A stretch of 64,000 nt of DNA from Chitinophagaceae bacterium (GTDB taxonomy: Bacteria > Bacteroidota > Bacteroidia > Chitinophagales > Chitinophagaceae): assembly GCA_016786745.1 (NCBI GenBank), contig JAEUVS010000156.1, forward strand, positions 1-64,000, written 5' to 3'. The first letter of the stretch is position 1; each line of letters opens with the position of its first letter. The notes below the pieces were generated by a model, which was not told where the DNA came from, did no database searches, and saw only the letters and a list, made by a program, of their open reading frames with translations. Positions 24,784-32,964 of the stretch are shown here, piece by piece. Position numbers and translations under genes: made by a program.

Positions 24784-26085
24784 TTAAAGCGCCGATACCT
24801 CCGCTGTGCCTTTATTCGGCATTAGCTGATAGAGAATATAATTTCCCGACGCATCAGTGGTTACCGGAACGGTTTGCGTTTTGCCGGCCTGCTTCACCGA
24901 CACCTTTTTCCAATTGGCCGGCACAACAGTTTTAAGCGTAAGCGGCAGATCATACATTTTCTTATCGAGCGAATGAGTAAGCTCAACCGTAAATTTATTT
25001 TTTGACTCCTTCACTTTCACATCGCCATTCATCCTTTCGCGCATATACTTCGCTACATCACCAAATGTTGCTATCCACGCACGGTCATCATTTTTCCTGA
25101 TATATCCAAAATACTCCTTCAACAATGATCCGGGCAGCGCCTCCCATCCTTTTCCATCAACACCATGAAACACAAGCACCAGCCAGTTATTATTATGGGC
25201 TACAACTGTATCTATCCACGACTTCATCAATGGCAAAGAAGTTGTGGTAACAGCGCCACGCTGCCATTGTACATACTCCTTGTCGACAGTGCCTGGCTGA
25301 ATTTTGGAAGCACGGTTCAACTCACCTAAAAATTCTTCAGGCATGCGGTTACGTAGTGCGGGATAAATCTTATATGCATAGCTCATGGCTCTTTCATCTT
25401 CTGTGCCATAAGGGCCCTCTGCGGAAAAAGTATACTTTTCTCCCAGTTTATTCCTGATCTCTTCCTTGCTTTTCTCCAATTCATAAATCATGTTCGGCTC
25501 GGTGAGAACAGCGAGTCGAGGATGGGTAACGGTATGGCTGGCAAACTCATGTCCCTGCGCGGCATATTTTCTAACCGCATCCCACGTCAGGTGCCTATCC
25601 GCGTCCTGGGCGTTACCCGAGCGCTGAAATTCCCCGTTTCTCACCTTTTTATATGCTGAATCAATCAATTTGTATGCTGCGTCGAACTTTTCCTGCTCAA
25701 ACAAGGTGCCCGCATTGGTATGATAAGTAAGCGTTCCCTTATAGCCGAGAAAGCCAACCGCTGAAGCACGTTCAAAAAAATTCTGTTTATTTGTGGGCGT
25801 GTCGGCTGTACCCTTGATGATGTCTTCTACCGGCCGGCCGATAAATTTGCCGTGGTATTGAGAACCTTCAATTTCGCCCGTGATGATAAAGAAGGTCGCG
25901 GGAATTTTTAATTCGTTCAGCAAAGGCAGCGCTACAGAAAATTGGTTGGGAGAGCCATCGTCGAAGGTGAGTGAAATAGCTGCAGCCTTGCCATCCTGCC
26001 ATTTAGTAATTTCTGTTTCCTGGGAAAAACCTGCAAATAGTGAAAATAAAAAGCACACAGAAAGAAAAAGTCGTTTTGGTTGCAT
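24784..26085 (-). CDS. Secreted polysaccharide deacetylase
   Basis: This 433-residue exported NodB-fold enzyme has a signal peptide 1-22. Metal-site motif 1 is 'TFDDG' (40-44), with Asp43 the general ligand. Motif 2 is 'FASHTVTHPRL', the H-x4-H-type metal pair. A later catalytic His is seen in 'LVFHGVDGKGW'. Beyond about residue 350 there is a beta-rich C-terminal domain. It likely removes acetyl groups from a periplasmic or extracellular glycan, such as chitin, xylan or peptidoglycan. Confidence 0.92.
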   Translation of the reverse strand: MQPKRLFLSVCFLFSLFAGFSQETEITKWQDGKAAAISLTFDDGSPNQFSVALPLLNELKIPATFFIITGEIEGSQYHGKFIGRPVEDIIKGTADTPTNKQNFFERASAVGFLGYKGTLTYHTNAGTLFEQEKFDAAYKLIDSAYKKVRNGEFQRSGNAQDADRHLTWDAVRKYAAQGHEFASHTVTHPRLAVLTEPNMIYELEKSKEEIRNKLGEKYTFSAEGPYGTEDERAMSYAYKIYPALRNRMPEEFLGELNRASKIQPGTVDKEYVQWQRGAVTTTSLPLMKSWIDTVVAHNNNWLVLVFHGVDGKGWEALPGSLLKEYFGYIRKNDDRAWIATFGDVAKYMRERMNGDVKVKESKNKFTVELTHSLDKKMYDLPLTLKTVVPANWKKVSVKQAGKTQTVPVTTDASGNYILYQLMPNKGTAEVSAL

Positions 26086-26165
26086 AAGAATTCAGTGTAG
26101 TGAAAAATTACCTATATTCATCCATCCTGTCTTAGGACGACAAAAGAACGTAAAGCTTGCGATAA

Positions 26166-26882
26166 ATGCCTTCATCTAAATTAACCGGTTCCCTGTTGGT
26201 TGCAGGATCGGTAGCAGTCTTAATCCCCTATTCTATCCTCACAAAAACGTTCGATTATCCCGATATTCTACGAGAAGATACATCCGTGCTCCTCACAAAG
26301 TTTCACGATGGTGGCAGCGGGCTAATCCTCACCTGGTTTGCCTTTGCTTTATCTGGTCTCCCGTTGATACCGGCATTCATACTGCTTGGCCGAATTCTCC
26401 GTTCACGGTCGTCATTGGTAAGGGTAGCAACGACATTCGGCGTTGTAGGACTGGTTGTACAAATGGTCGGACTGCTGCGGTGGACTTTCGTGGTGCCCAT
26501 TCTCTCCGACATCTTCATGAATACGAACGACACCGCCATGAAATCTGCGGTGGTCGTAACATTTAAAGCGGTTCACCAATATGGCGGTGTTGTTTTAGGC
26601 GAACACATTGGCCAGTTGTTCACAATCTTCTGGACAGTCCTCATCTCGATGACATTCGCCAAGTTGAAATCAATGCCGAAATGGATCGTATGGTCCGGGT
26701 ATGTTACTGCATTCATCTACCTGATGGCGCAGGCAGAGTTGTTAGCAACGGTTATTCACGGATTTCCCTATTGGAGTTTAGCCGGCGTGATTGGCAGCAC
26801 GCTGTGGATCGCGTGGATGATTGTTATCGGGATACGGTTGCTTAATAACCCCATTTCTTCATCACGGCGAGATCCAGCTTAA
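26166..26882 (+). CDS. DUF4386-like membrane protein
   Basis: This 238-residue integral membrane protein has about six hydrophobic segments: 8-24, 55-75, 85-108, 145-163, 173-195 and 205-225. It includes 'KLTGSLLVAGSVAVLIPYSILTKTFDYPDIL', typical of the DUF4386 group. Its last 41 bp overlap the convergent TIM-barrel gene. No function is known. Confidence 0.75.
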   Translation: MPSSKLTGSLLVAGSVAVLIPYSILTKTFDYPDILREDTSVLLTKFHDGGSGLILTWFAFALSGLPLIPAFILLGRILRSRSSLVRVATTFGVVGLVVQMVGLLRWTFVVPILSDIFMNTNDTAMKSAVVVTFKAVHQYGGVVLGEHIGQLFTIFWTVLISMTFAKLKSMPKWIVWSGYVTAFIYLMAQAELLATVIHGFPYWSLAGVIGSTLWIAWMIVIGIRLLNNPISSSRRDPA

Positions 26883-27753
26883 CACACTCGAGCGGCGTTT
26901 TACCCTGGTACGATTCCTGTTCGATGATAAAGTGTTTGGTGCCGCCGGTTTTTTTGCCCGCGTCAACAATATCCTTTACAGGCAGTATGCCTTTGCCGAG
27001 AATCGTGCTTTCATATCCGCCCATTTCTCCGTGCTCACTCTTGATCTCATCCTTCACGTGCATAGATTCGAAACGACCCGGATATTTATTGATAATATCG
27101 AGAGCAATTCCACCGGCGCCATACATATTTCCCACATCAAGTTGCTGTGCCACGAGAGATGCATCGGTATTTTCAAGAATGATATCAAAAAGCTTTTTAC
27201 CATTCAATGATTCGCTGAATTCGAAATCATGATTGTGATAACCGAATTTCATTCCCGATTTTTTACACAGCTCCCCGCATTTGTTGAAAACATCCATAAA
27301 CTGGAGGAGGCCGTCGTAATCCTTACGCAGCTTGTCATCGAGTGAAGGACTGATTACAATTTGTTGCCCGACTGTCGCTGCATCTTCAACGGTATACTTC
27401 CATTCATCAGAGAAATCGTTCGATTCCTTGTTCCAATGATCGCCGCGCATTACGGTGTGGCCACTCGGCATGGTCATGCCGAGGTCGCCGAGGATTTTTT
27501 TAAATTCAGGGGCGCTGTACCCGTAAAATTTACGGTTGCCATAGCCGGCGTGTTCAACATGCTTATAGCCCATTGCAGCAAGTTTCTTCATTGTGCCGAG
27601 AGCGTCTTTCTTCATGTCGTCGCGCACCGAATAAAGTTGTATGCCTACCAGCTGTTCGATATTAACGGATGCCTTTAGCAAATCGGGAACAAGTGCAGCA
27701 CCCGCCACGGCCAGCGCGCCATTCCTGATAAAAACTCTTCTCGACGTTTTCAT
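26842..27753 (-). CDS. Tat-exported sugar isomerase/epimerase-type protein
   Basis: This 303-residue xylose-isomerase-like TIM barrel (AP_endonuc_2 family) has a twin-arginine signal 'TSRRVFIRNGALAVAGAAL' at residues 3-21. Barrel signatures include 'GIQLYSVRDDMKKDALGTMKKLAAMGYKHVE', 'FGYHNHDFEF', 'QQLDVGNM' and 'SMHVKDE', which supply the metal-binding Glu, His and Asp. Tat export suggests the metal is loaded in the cytoplasm. It acts in the periplasm on an unknown sugar. Confidence 0.92.
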   Translation of the reverse strand: MKTSRRVFIRNGALAVAGAALVPDLLKASVNIEQLVGIQLYSVRDDMKKDALGTMKKLAAMGYKHVEHAGYGNRKFYGYSAPEFKKILGDLGMTMPSGHTVMRGDHWNKESNDFSDEWKYTVEDAATVGQQIVISPSLDDKLRKDYDGLLQFMDVFNKCGELCKKSGMKFGYHNHDFEFSESLNGKKLFDIILENTDASLVAQQLDVGNMYGAGGIALDIINKYPGRFESMHVKDEIKSEHGEMGGYESTILGKGILPVKDIVDAGKKTGGTKHFIIEQESYQGKTPLECVKLDLAVMKKWGY

Positions 27754-27809
27754 TGATTGATCACTTTATGATTTAGAAATTAACTTCAATTGAATTCAAG
27801 ATAAACTAT

Positions 27810-28718
27810 TTATTCATGCTTTGCTCCTTCCGCAACACGGAACACATGCAGAATATGAGGAAACAAAGCGTCCATGGTTTCTGTAGCCGCCTTTTCTGAT
27901 CCCGGCAATGTAAGCACCAGCGTGTCTTTTATAAAACCAGCTACACCACGCGACAACATCGCATAGGGAGTGCGTTGCTGGCCGTAGTTACGTGCGGCCT
28001 CCATTATTCCCGGAATCGGGCGCTCGATCAACGGTTCTACCGCGTCGGGGGTTACATCGCGTGGAGATAGCCCGGTACCGCCGGTGAAAATAACCAGTCG
28101 GTGTCTTTCAGCCACCAGCGATTTTAACTTCGATTGTACAGCATCCCTGTCATCAGGTATGATGTCCGTGGTAGCCGTGAGATAATACTGTTTTAATTTT
28201 TCCACGATCGCCTTTCCGGATTTGTCTTCAGATTTTTTTTGAGAGACACTATCTGAACATACAACCACGGCGCACTTCAAATTTTCTGTTCCATTAGAAA
28301 ATGTATCGCTTTTGCCCCCGGTTTTTGAAACGAGTTTGATGGAAGATATCTGCACATTCTTATCGATAGGTTTCAGCATGTCGTACATCGTAAGCGCAGT
28401 AATACTGGCTCCGTGCATCGCTTCTACTTCTACACCCGTTTTATAAACGGTGTGCACTTCAACTATAATGATGATATTAAGTCCCTCGATGGAGTGTTTG
28501 ATCGATGTGTATTCAACAGGCAGCGGGTGACAATCAGGAATCACATCGCTAGTTTTCTTTACTGCAAGCAAACCGGCGGCGCGTGAAAATTCGAACACAT
28601 CGCCTTTCGGAACCGTTCCCTGTTCAATAGCAGTAATAGTTCGCTGGTCGGAAACGCTTACCGTAGCGCTGGCTATTGCTTTGCGGAGCGTATTGTATTT
28701 ATGTGTGATGTTTACCAT
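27810..28718 (-). CDS. moaCB: Bifunctional MoaC/MoaB molybdopterin protein
   Basis: This 302-residue fusion has MoaC at about 1-145, which makes cyclic pyranopterin monophosphate. Its catalytic parts are 'KKTSDVIPDCHPL', 'TGVEVEAMHGASITALTMYDMLKPIDK' and 'KTGGKSD'. The MoaB/MogA-like half (about 150-302) adenylylates molybdopterin and shows 'VVCSDSVSQ', 'FTGGTGLSPRDVTPDAV', 'PGIMEA' and 'LTLPGSEKAATE'. The fused form is known in Bacteroidota. It is the last gene of the molybdenum-cofactor operon. Confidence 0.95.
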   Translation of the reverse strand: MVNITHKYNTLRKAIASATVSVSDQRTITAIEQGTVPKGDVFEFSRAAGLLAVKKTSDVIPDCHPLPVEYTSIKHSIEGLNIIIIVEVHTVYKTGVEVEAMHGASITALTMYDMLKPIDKNVQISSIKLVSKTGGKSDTFSNGTENLKCAVVVCSDSVSQKKSEDKSGKAIVEKLKQYYLTATTDIIPDDRDAVQSKLKSLVAERHRLVIFTGGTGLSPRDVTPDAVEPLIERPIPGIMEAARNYGQQRTPYAMLSRGVAGFIKDTLVLTLPGSEKAATETMDALFPHILHVFRVAEGAKHE

Positions 28719-28735
28719 CTATCAGTTATTTCCCA

Positions 28736-29179
28736 TCAGTTGTTTACTTTCCACTTGTACGATTCATCATCAAACAATTCCTTTCCCCACACCGGTAGTT
28801 CCTTTTTTATTCTTTCAACCATTTCGCTACATGCGTCAATGGCTGCTCTTCTGTGTGGTGAAGAAGTGAAAACAAACAAAGAAATTTCACCCGATTTTAC
28901 TATTCCCAGGCTATGGTACACGTGCGCGCAGGTAAGTTCGAACTTTGAAAAAGTTTCCTCTCTTATAGCGTGCATCTTTACAAGCGCCATTTCTTCATAA
29001 GACGTGTACTCGATAGCTGTTACCGTCTTACCATTAATCTCGTCGGCGCGAACCTGTCCTAAAAAAATCGAATGTGCGCCGATATTCACTTTATCCTGGT
29101 GAGCCAGAATTTTTTCAGCAATAAAAGCCGGCGTAACAGGCCCTTCAATAAATATATTCTTGAACTTGGTTGCAGGCAT
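28736..29179 (-). CDS. moaE: Molybdopterin synthase catalytic subunit MoaE
   Basis: This 147-residue large subunit of molybdopterin synthase converts cyclic pyranopterin to molybdopterin using MoaD thiocarboxylate. Diagnostic parts are 'GAHSIFLGQVRADEINGKTVTAIEYTSYEEMA', 'HSLGIVKSGEISLFVFTSSPHRRAAIDACSEMVERIKKELPVWGKE'. The loop usually reads PIWKKE, and here one Lys is replaced by Gly (VWGKE), though the following Lys is kept. It starts 10 nt after the moaD stop. Confidence 0.95.
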   Translation of the reverse strand: MPATKFKNIFIEGPVTPAFIAEKILAHQDKVNIGAHSIFLGQVRADEINGKTVTAIEYTSYEEMALVKMHAIREETFSKFELTCAHVYHSLGIVKSGEISLFVFTSSPHRRAAIDACSEMVERIKKELPVWGKELFDDESYKWKVNN

Positions 29180-29189
29180 GTGTTGATTT

Positions 29190-29423
29190 TTAACCTCCGG
29201 AATATGGCGGTAACAGCGCTACAGTGAAGTTATCCCTGAGTATGGTGTTTCCCTGTATAATCTCTTTTTCCACAGCAACCAGGTACTTCATTTTTTTTAA
29301 TTCCGGGTAAACGTTATTCATCCTTTCAATTATTTCATTGGTATCGTTCACGTCTGTCACCTCAAATGAGGCAGACTGTGTAATGTCTTTCAGTTGTCCG
29401 AATATGAGCACTTTCACTTTCAT
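29190..29423 (-). CDS. moaD: Molybdopterin synthase sulfur carrier MoaD
   Basis: This 77-residue ubiquitin-fold protein ends 'LPPYSGG', with the C-terminal Gly-Gly that is adenylylated and thiocarboxylated. The start at 29423 was chosen; the same frame stays open further upstream, but that part lies within the TauE-like gene in another frame and is not MoaD-like. The core shows 'MKVKVLIFGQLKDIT' and 'YLVAVEKEII'. The enzyme that would activate it (MoeB) is not in this window. Confidence 0.93.
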   Translation of the reverse strand: MKVKVLIFGQLKDITQSASFEVTDVNDTNEIIERMNNVYPELKKMKYLVAVEKEIIQGNTILRDNFTVALLPPYSGG

Positions 29424-29428
29424 GCCTT

Positions 29429-30169
29429 TCACGCTGTTGTAAACAATAATTTGTATGCCGCAACGACCAGCACTGCTGCAAGCACATTGCGTAACGAAGC
29501 GGCCTTTAATTTCAATGAACCAATGTATGCGCCTAACAATCCGCCCGCAAAAGCCACGATAACATACATCAACATATCGGAACTGAAATTGATACCTTTG
29601 TACAGTTGACCGAGCAGTCCCGAAATGGAATTTACAAAGATAAACAAGGCGCTGATAGCGGCCGTCTGCTTCATATCCGACCATTTCAGCAGCAATAGCA
29701 CCGGGGAGAGAATAATGCCTCCCCCGATTCCTATCAAACCAGATAAAAAGCCAATGCCCGCTCCAATCAGCAACGACAAACCGATTTGCGGATGCCTAAG
29801 TTCCATGTTTCGGATATTTCCAAAGAAATACAACCGCGCGACTGCAATGACAAGCAAGGCTCCAAGAACTTTCTTGTATAAACCCGCATCAATATGCATC
29901 AGGCCACCAACGAACGCCATCGGAACCGATGCAATCGCGAGGGGCCAGAACAAATTCATCCTGAAATGTCCGCCCCGGTAAAATTGAACGAAGGATGTGC
30001 TCGCAACAAAAAGGTTAAGGAGAAGAGCGGAAGGTTTCATCACATCAGGCGCAACGCCCCAGATGGCCATCAATGCGAGATAGCCGCTCGCGCCTCCATG
30101 TCCCACCGACGCATATAAAAATGCGATGACAAAAAGCGCGATGTAAAAAATGACAATACTTTCGCCCAT
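29429..30169 (-). CDS. TauE/SafE-type sulfite exporter family protein
   Basis: This 246-residue membrane protein has seven to eight hydrophobic segments. Two repeats are typical of TauE/SafE: 'LYASVGHGGASGYLALMAIWG' (about 17-38) and 'GFLSGLIGIGGGIILSPVLLLLKWSD' (about 133-158). It is inserted between moeA and moaD with gaps of only 2 and 5 nt, so it is a real member of the cofactor operon. Possible roles are export of sulfite or another sulfur oxyanion, or an anion related to molybdoenzyme chemistry. This is inferred from context. Confidence 0.88.
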   Translation of the reverse strand: MGESIVIFYIALFVIAFLYASVGHGGASGYLALMAIWGVAPDVMKPSALLLNLFVASTSFVQFYRGGHFRMNLFWPLAIASVPMAFVGGLMHIDAGLYKKVLGALLVIAVARLYFFGNIRNMELRHPQIGLSLLIGAGIGFLSGLIGIGGGIILSPVLLLLKWSDMKQTAAISALFIFVNSISGLLGQLYKGINFSSDMLMYVIVAFAGGLLGAYIGSLKLKAASLRNVLAAVLVVAAYKLLFTTA

Positions 30170-30171
30170 AC

Positions 30172-31353
30172 TTAGAGGATTAGATGAATTTCTTTTATGT
30201 CGCCCGCCTTACACTCATTGTCATCTTCGTTCAGCACAATGAGGCAATTTGCTTTTGCAAAAGAATTCATTTTATACGATTCCTGCCCTGGGAGCGGAAC
30301 AACTTCCCGCCCGTTATAATATCCTTTCAAAAATTGCGTGAAAGGCGTTTTTTTAGCGAACGCCTGCGCCAGTGGTGCCCGAATAACACTCACGTGTTGA
30401 TTCCCATTCGATAAGTTCTTTATCGCGGGGATCACGTACTCATAAAAACAAGTAAGCACGGATGATGGATTACCGGGTAATCCGAATATTACTTTGCCGC
30501 CATGCATACCAAAATATAATGGCTTACCGGGTCGTTGTTTTATTTTATGAAATAGTGTTTTTACGCCGCAATCTTCAGCCACACTTCTTACAAAATCATA
30601 GTCACCAACGCTTACTCCACCGGTTAACAATATAAGGTCATACAGTGCGATAAATTTTTGCATGATCGCTTTCAGTTGAGCCGGATCATCCTTACATAAT
30701 GCCAAACCAGGAGTTGGAATATGAAAGTGCCGCAATGCCGCTGTCAACGCAAACGAGTTGCTTTCGTACACTTCGCCATATGCCAGGGGCTCGCCCGGCG
30801 ATTTTAATTCATTCCCTGTCAGGATGATGCCGACCGAGGGTTTCGGATATACAGTAGCGTTAGTAACACCTATATTGGCGAGGAAACCGATCGCGGCAGC
30901 GCTGAGGTATGAATCTTTTGGAAGCGCCAGCTCACCTTTGCCGATTTCTGCTCCTTTGGCTCTCACATTATTTCCTAATTCGAGCGCTTCATCGTCTATG
31001 ACCAGCTTTCCATTGTGCACTTTTGTCCTTTCCTGCATTACCACGGTATCCGCGCCCTCAGGAACGGCGGCCCCGGTAAATATCCTCGCAGCGGCGCGCT
31101 TAGGTATAGAAAAAGGCGACCTGTTACCCGCGGCCGACTCACCGACAATCGAAAATTCATTCTGCCCTTTCAAATCATCGAATGCTATCGCGTAACCATC
31201 CATCGAGGATTGCCGGTAAGCCGGTACATCTGCCGGCGCAAATATATCCCCGGCCAGCACCATGTCCCATGCGTCCTCGAGACAAACAAAAGCAGGAGGC
31301 AAACCTTTTACTGAATCGTTGATAATTTGCTTCGCCTCTTTTACGCTGATCAT
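30172..31353 (-). CDS. moeA: Molybdopterin molybdenumtransferase MoeA
   Basis: This 393-residue enzyme inserts molybdate into adenylylated molybdopterin. It has MoeA_N (about 1-160: 'PADVPAYRQSSMDGYAI', 'IFTGAAVPEGADTVVMQE'), the MoCF/MogA-like domain ('ILTGNELKSPGEPLAYGEVYESNS', 'LLTGGVSVGDYDFV', 'FGLPGNPSSVLTCFYEYV') and a MoeA_C domain at about 320-393. The motifs are intact. It follows moaA by 10 nt. Confidence 0.96.
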   Translation of the reverse strand: MISVKEAKQIINDSVKGLPPAFVCLEDAWDMVLAGDIFAPADVPAYRQSSMDGYAIAFDDLKGQNEFSIVGESAAGNRSPFSIPKRAAARIFTGAAVPEGADTVVMQERTKVHNGKLVIDDEALELGNNVRAKGAEIGKGELALPKDSYLSAAAIGFLANIGVTNATVYPKPSVGIILTGNELKSPGEPLAYGEVYESNSFALTAALRHFHIPTPGLALCKDDPAQLKAIMQKFIALYDLILLTGGVSVGDYDFVRSVAEDCGVKTLFHKIKQRPGKPLYFGMHGGKVIFGLPGNPSSVLTCFYEYVIPAIKNLSNGNQHVSVIRAPLAQAFAKKTPFTQFLKGYYNGREVVPLPGQESYKMNSFAKANCLIVLNEDDNECKAGDIKEIHLIL

Positions 31354-31363
31354 GAAAATTTTT

Positions 31364-32344
31364 TTATCCTCCTATGGTGATCATGCTCCGGTTGTTGATT
31401 TCCGATACATCAATGTGTTCGAAATCGTTTGAGAATTGTCCGCCCAACTCCTTTGCTTTCCGTTTTATATTCTGATGTATCAGGCCCCTTACATCCTGTC
31501 CCGCTCTTAATGCCGAAAGCAGATCGGTTTCATTTTTAGAAAACAGGCAGTTTTTCATCTTGCCATCAGCAGTAAGCCGGATGCGATTGCAGTCGCCGCA
31601 GAAGTTTTCACTCATAGTGCTGATCACTGCAAAAGTTCCTTTGTGCCCGGGCACATAAAACTTTTTCGACGTATCGTGCGCATCATTCTGTAAACGGATA
31701 AACAAATATTTTCCGGCGATTACATCCAGAATTTCCTGCAGTGTAAAAACTTTATTGCTTGTCCACCTGTTGCCTTCAAAAGGCATAAACTCAATAAATT
31801 TTATATGCACAGGTACGTCGCGGGTCCATTCTATAAAATCGTTGATTTCGTTGTCGTTCAGCCCTTTCATCACCACCACGTTAATCTTCACACTTAAACC
31901 ATTGTCAAGCATCAGCCTGATGTTGTTCATCACATTCGTGAACTGGTCGCGGCGGGTAATCAATTTGAATTTCTCTTCATGCAGTGTGTCGAGACTAATA
32001 TTTACAGAATTGATGTTTACCTCTTTAAAAAGCTCTACAAATTCATGAAGTCTTGTGCCGTTGGTAGTAATAGTAAGGTTAACGGGCAATTCCGCGAGCG
32101 ATCGTATAATTTTACCTGCGTCTTTTCTTACCAGCGGTTCGCCGCCTGTTAAACGGATTTTGTTCACGCCTTCCTCAACAAAAACTTCGGACAACTTTCT
32201 GATTTCATCTGTTTGCATCAATTGCGACGCAGGTGTAAAGAGATAATCCTCTTCGGGCATACAGTAGAAACACCGGAGGTTACAATTGTCTGTAAGTGAA
32301 ATCCGGAGATAGTTATGAATGCGGTTATGGCTGTCTACAATCAT
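31364..32344 (-). CDS. moaA: GTP 3',8-cyclase MoaA
   Basis: This 326-residue radical SAM enzyme starts molybdopterin synthesis from GTP. The SAM cluster motif is Cys21-x3-Cys25-x2-Cys28 ('CNLRCFYC'). The second cluster is formed by 'NFCGDCNRIRLTADGKMKNC' near 245-265. The C-terminus ends 'MITIGG', with the Gly-Gly tail needed for activity. It overlaps the mocA-like gene by 4 nt. Confidence 0.97.
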   Translation of the reverse strand: MIVDSHNRIHNYLRISLTDNCNLRCFYCMPEEDYLFTPASQLMQTDEIRKLSEVFVEEGVNKIRLTGGEPLVRKDAGKIIRSLAELPVNLTITTNGTRLHEFVELFKEVNINSVNISLDTLHEEKFKLITRRDQFTNVMNNIRLMLDNGLSVKINVVVMKGLNDNEINDFIEWTRDVPVHIKFIEFMPFEGNRWTSNKVFTLQEILDVIAGKYLFIRLQNDAHDTSKKFYVPGHKGTFAVISTMSENFCGDCNRIRLTADGKMKNCLFSKNETDLLSALRAGQDVRGLIHQNIKRKAKELGGQFSNDFEHIDVSEINNRSMITIGG

Positions 32345-32964
32345 GCCTCACTATTTTTCTTTACCAGCATTTCATAATCGTTCCGCGTGTCGATATCTAT
32401 ATCACCCAACGGAAATTTTACTTTATATACTTCACTGCTGTGATCGAGCATAATTTTTTTTGCCCCGGCATCACCATGCAATTCTTGCAGAGCAGGAAAA
32501 AATGACCTGTGAAAAAGCGCCGGCGTGCCAACTGTGTCCTTATATTGGGCAGCCACGATAGGTTCTTTTGAAGAATGCTGATGCGCAATTAGTTCGTTAA
32601 GAAAAGCTGTTGACACATAAGGCTGATCGCACACCATTAATATCACGCCATCCACCTCCGTATCCCGCGCCACGAATTCTACGCCTGTTCTGATTGATGA
32701 ACCGATCCCTTCACTCCATTTTTCATTCCTCACAATTTTTGCGCCTTTGTTCTCAACGCTTTTTATTATTTGTTCTGCGGATGAACCCACTACTACTACA
32801 ACGCCTTTCGCATCAGTTGCCCTGGCTTCCATCACCGCATGTTGAACCAGGTTCACATTTCCATACCGAAGCAACTGTTTCGGCTCACCCAGCCGGGTCG
32901 ATGCACCTGCTGCGAGTATAATAATGTTATACTTTTTTATTATCGTATCACTTCCTGCCACCAC
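32341..32964 (-). CDS. MocA/MobA-type molybdopterin nucleotidyltransferase
   Basis: This 207-residue NTP-transferase has 'IIILAAGASTRLGEPKQLLRYG' (about 14-35), the nucleotide-binding loop of MocA (CTP) and MobA (GTP) enzymes. It also has 'GVILMVCDQPYVS' and 'GTPALFHRSFFPALQELHGDAGAKKI'. It should attach CMP or GMP to the cofactor. Pairing with xdhC, whose stop is directly adjacent, favours the MocA (MCD-forming) type used by xanthine-dehydrogenase-family enzymes. That distinction is inferred. Confidence 0.9.
   Translation of the reverse strand: MVAGSDTIIKKYNIIILAAGASTRLGEPKQLLRYGNVNLVQHAVMEARATDAKGVVVVVGSSAEQIIKSVENKGAKIVRNEKWSEGIGSSIRTGVEFVARDTEVDGVILMVCDQPYVSTAFLNELIAHQHSSKEPIVAAQYKDTVGTPALFHRSFFPALQELHGDAGAKKIMLDHSSEVYKVKFPLGDIDIDTRNDYEMLVKKNSEA

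Noticed and set aside
29424-29684. N-terminal extension of the MoaD frame
   Set aside because: It lies wholly inside the TauE-like gene in another frame and is Arg/Tyr-rich, unlike MoaD. The Met at 29423 gives normal MoaD length.
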